A stretch of 64,000 nt of DNA. It comes from Slackia sp. (GTDB taxonomy: Bacteria > Actinomycetota > Coriobacteriia > Anaerosomatales > Anaerosomataceae). Under the pieces are notes generated by a model. It saw nothing but the letters and a program-made list of their open reading frames with translations, was not told where the DNA came from and did not search any database. The stretch lies in contig DYEA01000007.1 of the NCBI GenBank assembly GCA_020725885.1, forward strand, positions 346,179-410,178, written 5' to 3'. The translations under genes and the position numbers were made by a program. This document shows, one piece after another, positions 34,667-43,300 of this stretch (the first letter of the stretch is position 1; each line of letters starts with the position of its first letter).

Positions 34667-35347
34667 TCAGCGCAGAGCGGCGACGCGGAAGCCGATCGTC
34701 ATGAGCCCGAACGCGATGAACACCGCGGCTGACGCCACACGAAGCTGGCGCTCAGGCAGCCGCGTTCCGAGCGCACGGCCTACGGCGATCGCGAGCACGT
34801 CAGCAGCGACCATGCCGAGGGTCGAGCCGAGGGTCACGCCCCAGAAACGCGCCCAGCCGCCAAGGTCAGCGTCTTGCACCACGCCGATCCGGGCGAGCAC
34901 GTCTGAAAGCCCGACCCCCGCGCTCCGCAGCGCCTCGAGCAGCGCTTTGCCAGGATCGGCCGCGATGGCCATCGTCATGATCTGCGTCTTGTCCCCCAGT
35001 TCCGCCAAGAAGAACCCTGCAGCGCACGCAAGAACCGGACCGAATCGCGCGAACTTGCCGTCTTCGGCCTCGCTCTCGTCGAGGTCGTCGCCGCGAAGCG
35101 TCCACACGCCGAAGCCGACGAACAGCAGCCCCGAGATCCATCCCAGCAGCTCGTCGGGCAAGAGCGTCCCGAGCCCCTGGCCCACGGCGACGGACGCGAA
35201 GTGCACCACGAACGTGGACAGCGCAAGCCCCGCGACCACCTGCCACGCCTTGAAGCGCGAGGCCAGCACGAGCGCGAGCAGCTGCGACTTGTCGGCGAGC
35301 TCGCCGACGAAGATGAGCACGAACGCGACGACGAAAACGAATGCCAC
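34667..35347 (-). CDS. GDT1/TMEM165-family cation transporter
   Basis: UPF0016 membrane protein, 226 residues with six to seven membrane segments and the two family signatures ELADKSQ (about residues 16-22) and ELGDKTQ (near 117-123). Bacterial members (MneA type) export Mn2+; plant and yeast relatives move Mn2+ or Ca2+ against H+. Mn export is plausible but not proven. GTG 35347 is chosen since AGGAGG lies six bases upstream. Confidence 0.9.
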   Translation of the reverse strand: MAFVFVVAFVLIFVGELADKSQLLALVLASRFKAWQVVAGLALSTFVVHFASVAVGQGLGTLLPDELLGWISGLLFVGFGVWTLRGDDLDESEAEDGKFARFGPVLACAAGFFLAELGDKTQIMTMAIAADPGKALLEALRSAGVGLSDVLARIGVVQDADLGGWARFWGVTLGSTLGMVAADVLAIAVGRALGTRLPERQLRVASAAVFIAFGLMTIGFRVAALR

Positions 35348-35382
35348 CAGGTCCTCCTGCGAGCACCCTGCGCCACGAGAAA

Positions 35383-35411
35383 GCGGGCGGTCCCGCATCG
35401 GAACCGCCCGC
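35383..35411 (-). terminator. Rho-independent terminator of the cold-shock gene
   Basis: Nine-base-pair stem GCGGGCGGT/ACCGCCCGC around an 11-base loop, followed on the minus strand by TTTCT. It starts about 20 bases after the cold-shock stop codon and also lies just upstream of the GDT1 gene. Confidence 0.75.
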
Positions 35412-35431
35412 CTGTGTGGCGACCGGAGGGT

Positions 35432-35635
35432 CTAGAGCTTGCGGACGTTGCTCGCCTGGAGCTTCCCGTTCTGGCCGGTCGTGATCTCGAAGGTCACGGC
35501 CTGACCCTCTTCGAGGGTCTTGAAGCCCTCCATCTGGATCTCGCTGTAGTGGACGAAGAGGTCGTCACCGTCCTCCCGCGAGATGAACCCGTAGCCCTTG
35601 TCCGGATTGAACCACTTGACCGTTCCCTCTGGCAT
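35432..35635 (-). CDS. cspA: Cold-shock domain protein
   Basis: 67-residue cold-shock protein, a nucleic-acid chaperone. RNP1 is KGYGFI (residues 13-18) and RNP2 is DLFVHYS (25-31); the whole length matches the CspA/CspB family. ATG 35635 begins [10 protein letters not shown]. It has its own promoter about 170 bases upstream, a long leader, and a terminator after it, so it is a single-gene unit. The symbol follows family usage; paralogues may exist elsewhere. Confidence 0.96.
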   Translation of the reverse strand: MPEGTVKWFNPDKGYGFISREDGDDLFVHYSEIQMEGFKTLEEGQAVTFEITTGQNGKLQASNVRKL

Positions 35636-35795
35636 GCACTTCCGTCCTTCCACCCCATGCGGGGCCACGCTCGTGCGACGTGTCTGCCGCCCTGAGGCGC
35701 TCGCGTGCGCGGCTCGTGTGACGGGCGTGCGTGCTCGTGGCGCTTGCAGGTGTGACAAACCGTCTCGCAACAACCTTGGGCTTTCGCCCACTCCG
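35636..35795 (-). promoter_or_regulatory. Long 5' leader of the cold-shock mRNA
   Basis: About 160 bases between the predicted transcription start (near 35795) and the ATG hold no gene. Long structured leaders are a known feature of csp mRNAs, where they sense temperature. CACGAGCACG/CGTGCTCGTGG-like inverted segments can pair in this leader, but no specific structure is claimed. Confidence 0.45.
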
Positions 35796-35801
35796 GCCAC
35801 G

Positions 35802-35828
35802 ATGGTAGCACAAGCCAGCAGGATGCAA
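35802..35828 (-). promoter_or_regulatory. Promoter of the cold-shock gene
   Basis: Minus strand: TTGCAT at 35828-35823, 15-base spacer, extended -10 TGCTACCAT with hexamer 35807-35802. The spacer is short, but the extended -10 compensates. It lies just past the end of the surface-protein gene. Confidence 0.6.
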
Positions 35829-35836
35829 GAGCGGGT

Positions 35837-36568
35837 TCAGGCCGAACGCGCTCGTTCTTTCCGGAGCACGAGCACGAGCGCGATCAAGGCCAGACCGAGC
35901 CCGGCCGCAGCAGCGATCACCACGGCGTTCCCGCTCGTCGCCGCACCGCCCTGAGCCGCCGCTCCATCGGACCGCACATACCGCACCGAGACATCGAACT
36001 TCTGGCCAGCGGCCAGGCGCACCGGAGCGAGCACGTACAGCGTCTCGCCGGCATCGTTGCGTCGCGGCTCTCCGACTGGCTTCGGCGAGATCTCGATGTC
36101 CCTCGCCCCTGCCTCCACGACGACAGAGAACGTGTAGGTGCCCTCTTCGGCGGCGTTGACCCACGCAAGCGTCGATTCCACCCGCTGGCCGCGGACGCGC
36201 GGCTCGCCGACGGTCGCCTCGACCTGTGCGATGGGCTTCTGCTCGAGGCGGAAGATCGCAGCGAGAGCGCCAGCCGTCGGCACGACGGAAGGCTGCCGGA
36301 ATGGATCGTCTGCCGGATTCCCGCCGAGGATCTCTCCGCTCCACAGCACCTGGGCGCCCGCGGGCAGCGGCACCGTGACGGTCGCAGGCAGGCCCGTCTC
36401 GGGAGACAGCACCACGTTGACGATGACCTCAGACGAGCCCGTCTGTCCGACCGGCAGGAACTGCACCTGGTACTCGGAGACGCGCGCATACGCAACAGCG
36501 GGCGCGAGCACTGCCGCGGCCAGCGCCAGCGCCGTCAGCGCGACGACCCACGCATTCTTCGCCTTCAT
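35837..36568 (-). CDS. Secreted protein with C-terminal membrane anchor
   Basis: 243-residue protein with a clear signal peptide (residues 1-28, ending AVAYA), an external beta-rich domain ([30 protein letters not shown]... and SVRYV) and one C-terminal membrane helix (about 213-235) with a basic tail. No family is recognised; the outside part resembles Ig-like stalk domains. ATG 36568 overlaps the folD stop (ATGA), so it is co-transcribed with the one-carbon genes, a link with no obvious meaning. Confidence 0.75.
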   Translation of the reverse strand: MKAKNAWVVALTALALAAAVLAPAVAYARVSEYQVQFLPVGQTGSSEVIVNVVLSPETGLPATVTVPLPAGAQVLWSGEILGGNPADDPFRQPSVVPTAGALAAIFRLEQKPIAQVEATVGEPRVRGQRVESTLAWVNAAEEGTYTFSVVVEAGARDIEISPKPVGEPRRNDAGETLYVLAPVRLAAGQKFDVSVRYVRSDGAAAQGGAATSGNAVVIAAAAGLGLALIALVLVLRKERARSA

Positions 36569-37413
36569 CGGCTCGCCTCCTCGGCAGCGGTCACGGTGTT
36601 CGCCATGAGCATCGCGCGCGTCATCGGCCCGACACCGCCGGGCACGGGCGTGATAGCGCTCGCGACCGGCGCGACAGCATCGAAGTCAACGTCGCCGACG
36701 AGACCGGATTCGACGCGGTTGATGCCGACGTCGATGACGACGGCCCCTGGCTTCACGTACGACGCGTCGATCATCTTCGCGCGGCCGATGGCAGCCACCA
36801 GGATGTCCGCCTCCCGGCACACGGCCGGCAGGTCCACGGTCTTCGAGTGGCAGACCGTGACGGTCGCGTCGGCCTGCAGGAGCAGCAGCGCCATCGGCTT
36901 GCCGACGATGACCGAGCGCCCGACGACCACGGCCCGCTTGCCGCGCGGGTCGATCTCGTAGGCGCGCAAGAGCTCCATCACGCCCGCAGGCGTGCACGCG
37001 TGCAACGCCGGAAGCCCTCTGACGAGCCGTCCGATGCTCTGAGGATGGAACCCGTCGACGTCCTTCTCCGGAGCGATGCGCGCGATGATGGCCTCCGCAT
37101 CGAGCCCCGCGGGCAGCGGGAGCTGCACCAGGATGCCGTGGACGGCCGGATCGGCGTTGAATCGGTCGATGAGCGCTTCGAGCTCTGCCTGCGGCGTGTC
37201 CGCCGGCAGACGCACATCGAAAGAACGGATGCCGACCTCGGCGCAGTCCCGCTCCTTCATGTCCACGTACGCGCGAGAGGCAGGATCGTCGCCGACCAAG
37301 ACGACCGCGAGCCCTGGCTCGACGCCGCGCGTCTTCAAAGCAGCGACGCGTTCGGCGACGCGCGCCTTGACGTCAGCAGCCACCTTCTTGCCGTCGATGA
37401 TGACAGGTGCCAC
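36565..37413 (-). CDS. folD: Methylene-THF dehydrogenase/cyclohydrolase FolD
   Basis: Bifunctional FolD, 282 residues, converting 5,10-methylene-THF and 10-formyl-THF in both directions. Motifs: [17 protein letters not shown] with the catalytic Lys (about residue 56), VQLPLP, the second signature [12 protein letters not shown], and the NADP fold [15 protein letters not shown] 37413 is chosen because GGAGG lies seven bases upstream; GTG 37419 is possible. It follows fhs after 23 bases. Confidence 0.96.
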   Translation of the reverse strand: MAPVIIDGKKVAADVKARVAERVAALKTRGVEPGLAVVLVGDDPASRAYVDMKERDCAEVGIRSFDVRLPADTPQAELEALIDRFNADPAVHGILVQLPLPAGLDAEAIIARIAPEKDVDGFHPQSIGRLVRGLPALHACTPAGVMELLRAYEIDPRGKRAVVVGRSVIVGKPMALLLLQADATVTVCHSKTVDLPAVCREADILVAAIGRAKMIDASYVKPGAVVIDVGINRVESGLVGDVDFDAVAPVASAITPVPGGVGPMTRAMLMANTVTAAEEASR

Positions 37414-37436
37414 GCTCACTCCTCCGTCTCCGGTCG

Positions 37437-39131
37437 TCACGACAGTCCGACGACGTTGCCGTCCGCGTCGATGTCGATGTGCTCGCCCGCCGGCCTGCTC
37501 GGCAGGCCAGGCATCGTCATGATGTCGCCGCACAGCGCGTACACGTAACCTGCGCCCGCGGACAGCCGCACGTCCCGCACGGGCAGCCGCCAGCCGCTCG
37601 GACACCCTTTGGCCTGCGGGTCGTGCGTGAGCGACAGGTGCGTCTTGGCCATGCACACCGGCAGCCGCTTGTACCCCATCGCAGCGTACGTCGCAAGCGC
37701 CCGCTCTGCGGCAGGCGCGAAGTCGACGCCGCTCGCGTTGTAGATGCGCGTCGCGATCGCCTCGATCTTCTCGCGTGGCGTGAGCCCGTCCTCGTACGTG
37801 AGCGCAAACGCGCTCTCGCAGTCCCACGCGCGCGCGATCGCCTGAGCGAGCTCGACTCCGCCGGCCCCTCCGTCAGCGTGCATGGTGTGGACGACCGCGC
37901 TGCACGCGCCCGCCTCGAGCGCGGCGCGCCGGATGAGCTCGTGCTCGGCGTCGGTGTCCGCAGGGAACCGGTTGATCGCGACCACGACCGGCACACCGAA
38001 GGAGCGTACGTTCTCGATCTGCTTGCGGAGGTTGCACAGGCCTTCTTCGACCGCGTCGAGGTCTTCTGAGAGCAGCCCAGGGTCGAGCGGCTGCCCTGGC
38101 TTGATCGAGAACCGTCCTGAGTGCGCTTTGATGGCCCGCACGGTGCACACGAGCACGGCGGCGTCCGGCTTCAGACCCGATGCGCGGCACTTGATGTTGG
38201 CGAACTTCTCGAACCCGAGGTCGGCACCGAACCCGGACTCGGTGATCACGACGTCCGCGAGGCCGAGGCCGATGCGGTCCGCGATGACAGACGAGTTGCC
38301 GTGCGCGATGTTGCCGAACGGGCCGGCGTGCACGAGCACTGGCCCGCCTTCGAGGTTCTGCACGAGCGTGGGCTTGATGGCGTCCTTCATGAGCACCGTC
38401 ATGGCGCCTGCCACCTTCAGGTCTTCAGTGGTGACCGGACGGCCCTCTTTGGTGGAGGCGACGACGATCCGCCCGATGCGGACCCGCAGGTCGTGCAGGT
38501 CCTCGGCGAGCGCGAGAACGGCCATGAGCTCGCTTGCCGCCACGATGTCGAAACCCGTCTGGCGAGGCACGCCGTTCGCTCGTCCCCCGAGGCCAACGAC
38601 GACGTCGCGCAGAGCGCGGTCGGAGACGTCCACCACACGGCGCCATGAGATCGAGTGAGGGTCGATGCCGAGCCGGTTGCCGTGGTGGATGTGGTTGTCG
38701 ATGAAGGCCGCGCACAGGTTGTGGGCCGCCGCAACGGCGTGCGCATCGCCCGTCAGGTGGAGGTTCAAGTCCTCCATCGGCACGACTTGCGCGTACCCGC
38801 CGCCCGCAGCGCCGCCTTTGATGCCGAACACCGGCCCGAGCGACGGCTGACGGATGGTCGAGACCGCGCGCATGCCGATGCGCCGGAACGCCTGACCGAG
38901 GCCGATCGTCGTGAGGGTCTTGCCCTCCCCCAGCGGCGTCGGAGTGATGGCCGTGACGACCACGTACTTGCCCACCGCCGTCTCGCGAGCGCGAGCGAGA
39001 GCCCCGAGCGAGACCTTGGCCTTGTCGCGGCCGTACGGCTCGACCTCATCAGGGCGCACGCCGAGTTCGGCTGCGACCTCTTCGATGGGACGCAAGTGCG
39101 CACGGCGCGCGATCTCGATGTCAGACTGCAT
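37437..39131 (-). CDS. fhs: Formate-tetrahydrofolate ligase
   Basis: Fhs, 564 residues, which makes 10-formyl-THF from formate, THF and ATP. The P-loop TPLGEGKT is at residues 65-72; [23 protein letters not shown] and NIKCR also mark the family. With FolD next to it this gives the formate-entry half of the methyl branch of one-carbon metabolism. No CO dehydrogenase or methyl-transfer genes are in the window, so Wood-Ljungdahl operation cannot be judged. ATG 39131 has AGGAG five bases upstream. Confidence 0.97.
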   Translation of the reverse strand: MQSDIEIARRAHLRPIEEVAAELGVRPDEVEPYGRDKAKVSLGALARARETAVGKYVVVTAITPTPLGEGKTLTTIGLGQAFRRIGMRAVSTIRQPSLGPVFGIKGGAAGGGYAQVVPMEDLNLHLTGDAHAVAAAHNLCAAFIDNHIHHGNRLGIDPHSISWRRVVDVSDRALRDVVVGLGGRANGVPRQTGFDIVAASELMAVLALAEDLHDLRVRIGRIVVASTKEGRPVTTEDLKVAGAMTVLMKDAIKPTLVQNLEGGPVLVHAGPFGNIAHGNSSVIADRIGLGLADVVITESGFGADLGFEKFANIKCRASGLKPDAAVLVCTVRAIKAHSGRFSIKPGQPLDPGLLSEDLDAVEEGLCNLRKQIENVRSFGVPVVVAINRFPADTDAEHELIRRAALEAGACSAVVHTMHADGGAGGVELAQAIARAWDCESAFALTYEDGLTPREKIEAIATRIYNASGVDFAPAAERALATYAAMGYKRLPVCMAKTHLSLTHDPQAKGCPSGWRLPVRDVRLSAGAGYVYALCGDIMTMPGLPSRPAGEHIDIDADGNVVGLS

Positions 39132-39166
39132 GCAGCTCCTGAGCGGACGGGTTTCCGGCGAGCGCA

Positions 39167-39172
39167 AGTGTA
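39167..39172 (-). promoter_or_regulatory. -10 element upstream of fhs
   Basis: TACACT on the minus strand in the 56-base gap after the isochorismatase stop; start near 39160 and a leader of about 30 bases. No -35 is evident. Confidence 0.4.
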
Positions 39173-39187
39173 CCGCACGCGACCGGC

Positions 39188-39775
39188 TCACACGCAGGCG
39201 TCGCGCTCCTTGACGACCTCGAGCACCCGCTTGAACTCCTCCGTACCTGCCTGCCCGACCATCTCGTACAGGACCTGCTCGACTGTGGCAACCTCCACGC
39301 CGTGCTGCCGAAGACGCGCCAGCGCCACCTCGCGGTCGACATCGCGCCGCGAGCACACGGCGTCAGCGACGACCACCGGACGGAGCCCCTGGTCCACCAT
39401 GGACAGCGCGGTCTGCGTGACGCAGATGTGCGCCTCCATTCCGCACAGCACGGGCCGGCTGCGGCCCGCGGTGCGCAGCGCCACCACGAACGCAGGCTCC
39501 GCCATGCAGTCGAACGCCAGCTTGTCCACGACGGGCTGCCCTGCGAGCGCCTCGGAGATCTCAGCGACGATCTCGCCAATGCCTTTCGGGTACTGCCTCG
39601 TGGCGATCACCGGCACGTCCAGGACGCGCGCGCCGCGCGCGAGCGCTCTAACAGCGGCTGCTGTCTCGACCCTCCGCGGCATCGCAGCAGCGAGCCGCTC
39701 CTGCACATCGATGACGACCAGAACGGTCTCGCTCCTCGAGATCCGACCGAGCGCCGGGCTGTACGCACTGTTCAC
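39188..39775 (-). CDS. Isochorismatase-family cysteine hydrolase
   Basis: 195-residue hydrolase of the isochorismatase/nicotinamidase fold. Asp of the triad is in VLVVIDVQERL, Lys in VVDKLAFDC, and the nucleophile Cys in VLCGMEAHICVTQT (the GxExHxCV motif). It resembles the YcaC/bacterial group of unknown substrate. GTG 39775 is preceded by GAGGGG about nine bases upstream. It is divergent from the superoxide reductase gene. Confidence 0.88.
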   Translation of the reverse strand: MNSAYSPALGRISRSETVLVVIDVQERLAAAMPRRVETAAAVRALARGARVLDVPVIATRQYPKGIGEIVAEISEALAGQPVVDKLAFDCMAEPAFVVALRTAGRSRPVLCGMEAHICVTQTALSMVDQGLRPVVVADAVCSRRDVDREVALARLRQHGVEVATVEQVLYEMVGQAGTEEFKRVLEVVKERDACV

Positions 39776-39847
39776 GCCTCTCGCCCCCTCTTCCTGGGTA
39801 TGAAGTCCCGTGACGCGCACGATAGCAAGCAACGGAAGGAGAACGCC

Positions 39848-40198
39848 ATGCCAGACGCACCCGCGCTCGGCCCGATCAACCTGATCGCCGATCGAGCCTC
39901 AGCAGGCGACTTCGAGAAGAAGCACACGCCGTACATCGAGGTCGAACGGCACGAGGACGGCACAATCACGGCCACGGTCACCGTGGGCTGGGACGTCCCG
40001 CATCCGAACCAGCCCGACCACTACATCACGTGGATCGAAATCCACGCCGACGGCGCCCCCGTCGCACGCTTCGACTTCGTGCCAGTCGTATCGTGGCCGA
40101 CGGTCTCCGTCAAGCTATCGCTCGACCCCGGCACGACGCTGCGGGCCGTCGAGCACTGCAACCTGCACGGGCTATGGGCTTCGGAGATCGTGGTCTGA
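39848..40198 (+). CDS. Superoxide reductase, class II (neelaredoxin-type)
   Basis: 116-residue superoxide reductase that reduces superoxide to peroxide in anaerobes. It holds only the catalytic Fe(His)4Cys centre: EKKH gives Lys25 and His26, then His52 and His58 six apart, Cys104 and His107 (CNLHG). The N-terminal rubredoxin-like Cys4 domain of desulfoferrodoxin is absent, hence class II. ATG 39848 has AAGGAG six bases upstream. Its 3' end overlaps a small membrane gene on the other strand. Confidence 0.95.
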   Translation: MPDAPALGPINLIADRASAGDFEKKHTPYIEVERHEDGTITATVTVGWDVPHPNQPDHYITWIEIHADGAPVARFDFVPVVSWPTVSVKLSLDPGTTLRAVEHCNLHGLWASEIVV

Positions 40199-40312
40199 GG
40201 CGGCCCGCTCCTCGGCCTCGCGCCGGAGCGTCGAACGGACGCCCAGGAACGTCCCGACCGCGATGATGGCGAGGCCGAGCAGGATGCCCGGCAGCGTCTC
40301 GCTCGTGATCAT
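40172..40312 (-). CDS. 46-residue single-span membrane protein
   Basis: Short gene reading MITSETLPGILLGLAIIA at its start: a short outside tail, one hydrophobic helix (about residues 8-24) and a charged basic-then-acidic C-terminus. A strong ribosome site GGAGGTG lies four to five bases before ATG 40312, which is the main reason to believe it. The last 27 bases overlap the 3' end of the superoxide reductase gene in antisense. Function unknown. Confidence 0.6.
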   Translation of the reverse strand: MITSETLPGILLGLAIIAVGTFLGVRSTLRREAEERAASDHDLRSP

Positions 40313-40329
40313 CTGACACCTCCGTGGAA

Positions 40330-40353
40330 GGAGCCGCCCCGAAGGGCGGCTCC
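40330..40353. terminator. Terminator hairpin between subtilase and small gene
   Basis: A perfect ten-base-pair stem GGAGCCGCCC/GGGCGGCTCC around a CGAA loop, about 30 bases after the subtilase stop codon on the minus strand. The flanks are only weakly T-rich. It could also stop plus-strand transcripts from the superoxide reductase gene. Confidence 0.7.
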
Positions 40354-40384
40354 TCCATCGTAGCGCATCTCGCGGCTAGGGCTC

Positions 40385-43300
40385 TCACCAGAGCAGATCC
40401 GCGACCGCATTGGACACCGCAGCGGTCACCGCTCCCGGACCGCCGATCACCTGAAGCTTCAGGATCTCGGCGCTGTGAGCCTCGATCGCGTCCTTCGTCT
40501 CGGCGCTCAGCACCGTCGGTTCGGTGAGCAGGAGCAGCCCGCCGCCTTCGCCTATCGCGACGCCGCCAGTGAGCGCATCGGGGAAGTTGCGCCCGGTCGC
40601 AAGGCCGACGACCTCGCCCCACGCGCCCCAGCCGTGAGCGCCCGCCGCTTCTGCAAGCGCCACGGCGGTAGCGTAGCGGTTCGCGCCCCAATGCCGGGCG
40701 ATTGTCAGCCCGCTCGGCAGCTGGTTCACCACCGTGTCCGAGACCGCACCCGTCCCACCGACGACCTGCACGCTGTCGAGCGGAAGGTCCCCGATGACCG
40801 ACTGCGTCGCAGCAGGCAAGGAGTCACGTTGCGTGAGCAGCACTGGGAAGCGCGTCTCGTACGCATACGGCGATGCCGCGACACCGTCGGCGAAGTCGTC
40901 GCCTCGCACCAAGAAGACGCTCTGGACGGGACCGCCGGTCAACGCCTGCACTTTGCGCGCGACTGCCGCTGCCGTCTCGTAGCGATCAGCGCCGGCGACG
41001 CGCTCGACGTCGACTCCAGGAAGCGCATCCACCGCGTTCTTCACGGCTTCGGAGATCGCACCGGCGCCGCCCACGACGTACACCTTCGTCGCGCCGAGCC
41101 TGACGATCTCGTCGCGCACCTGCGTGAGCAGGGTCGTCGGCTTCGTCAGCAAGACCGGGCCTGTGACAGCTCCGGCCAGCGCAGATGCGCTCAACGCGTC
41201 CGGGAACTTCTCGCCCGTGGCGAGCACGACGGCCGGTGCGCTCTCGAACGTCTGCTGGCTCACTGCGACCGCAGTGTCGTACCGCGTGTCGCCCATCGCC
41301 CGGACGACCGCGTCCGTCGTCGCGAACGACAGCGTCGTCGAGAGCTCGTCGCCGTCGCGTGCCAGCGCGGTGTCGATCTCTATCAGGTACTCGGTCGATG
41401 ATGCGAGCACCTCCGTGGGCGTGAGCCTCACCACGCCGGCGTCAGCGTCCACCTCGAGGTCGAAGGGCACGCTCTGTATGCCGTCCGTGAGCGTGAAGGT
41501 GTCGAGACCGATGCCGGCCGGGTCGAGCCGCTTGCTGAACTGGATCTCGATGACCGGCGTCGGCGTCGTCGCCGGCTCAGAGGGATTCGGCGTGTAGCGT
41601 TCGACCTCGAACGGGTACGCCAGCGTCACCGGCACTGCGATCGCGCGCGGCGCCTCGACAGGACCGACGTACACGACTCCCTCGAACACACCCTCGCGCT
41701 CGGGCAGGTCGCTACGGTCTTTCGTCCACTCCACGGTGAGGGGGACGTTCTGGCCCTCGACCAGCGGCCCGGCCGGAACACCGGTCACCACGAGGTCGCC
41801 ACCCGCAGGCGCCGACAACATCATCGTGAAGGTGTCGGTCCCCGAAACGCTGTAGCCGTAGACGTCGATGATGTAGTCTCCGTTCGCAGGCGCCTCGATG
41901 CGGACGTGCTCATCGCCTGACGCTGTCTCGGAAGCGCCGACCAGCTCCCACGTGCTCCCTGTCCAGTGGTACACATACAGGTCGATATCCGATCCGCCGG
42001 CCGCAGATACCGCCACGTCGACGTAGGCGGCGTCCTGCAACACGAAGTCGTAGTACCAGTCCTCGCCCTGCGTGATGTCGGCCTCGACCTGCACGCGCCT
42101 CGACAAACCGTACGGCTCGACTGCAAGTCCGTTGAGCGCCATCGTCGTCGCGAAGTTGAGCTGGGCCGTGCCTGACGGGGCGCTGTCGCAGATGTCGAGG
42201 GCGGACGGGTCGATGCCCACGACGCCGGCTTCGCCGGAGACCGGCTCACGCCAGGTCTCCCCTGACCACACCACGCTGTGCAGCATGATCTGGTTGAGCC
42301 CGCGCTCCAGCGGACCGGCGACCCACTCCTCGGTGGTCCCGGTGTTCGTCTGCCAGAGCCAGATGCCGGCCCCGACGTTGTTGTTCGCCGAGCCGCCCTT
42401 GAGCTCCATGCCGTGCGGGCCGAATACCGTCGGATCGCCCGACGACCAGCCGTCGTCGGCCGGGCCGTAGAGCAGCGTGTCGATGTCCGTGTCGACCTGC
42501 TGGACTGTGTCCGGCCACGTCGTCTTCACGAGCCAGGTCGCGCCGGGCGGCAGCGGGTGCTCGTCTGACACGTCGGCCATGAAGAAACGCCAATCGCCAG
42601 ACTCCGCCCGCCAATTCCAGTCCTGGTACCCGGACATCAGGTAGTTCGAGTACAGCGGGCTCGGGTCTTGGGAATCGAGCGACTGCGCCGGCCTGAGCGA
42701 GGTCGGACCCATGCCGCTCACGTCGCCGAACGAGAAGTTCGGCGTATCAGATGCGACGGTGATGAGCACCGGCACGACCGTGTCGATCGGGTTCCCGCCG
42801 CGGTTCGAGCTGATCACGAACGCCCCCTCGTAGAACCCGGGCCTCGCGTCGGCCGGAACCGTCAGACGCACCGGCACGGTCGCCTGGCCCGCTGTGACAT
42901 CGAACGGAGCGGCTTCCGCGTCGGAGCTCAGCCACGGATGGTCGGCCTCCTTGTACAGCTCCACCACGAGCTGTATCTGCACCGTCCTGGCCGCCGTCGC
43001 GTCGTACCGGTGCTGGATCCCCAGGAAGATGCCGTCGTGCATCCGCTCGACGGGGTTCTGGACACGGATCTCCTGGCTGTTCCCGAAGTTGTTGGCGTAC
43101 GTGAACCGCATGTACTCGCCAGAGTCCATCTCGCCAGGATCGACGTAGCCGTCGCTGTCCGCGTCGTTCCACAGCTTGCCGTCCTCGTCCTGGTCCTTCC
43201 AGTCGTACGCCAGCAGCCGCGTCGTGTTGTGGGTCGTGCCGTTGGTGTTGAACTCTCCCGTCGGAGCGAACTCGGAAAACGGCACGGCAAGACGGACCAC

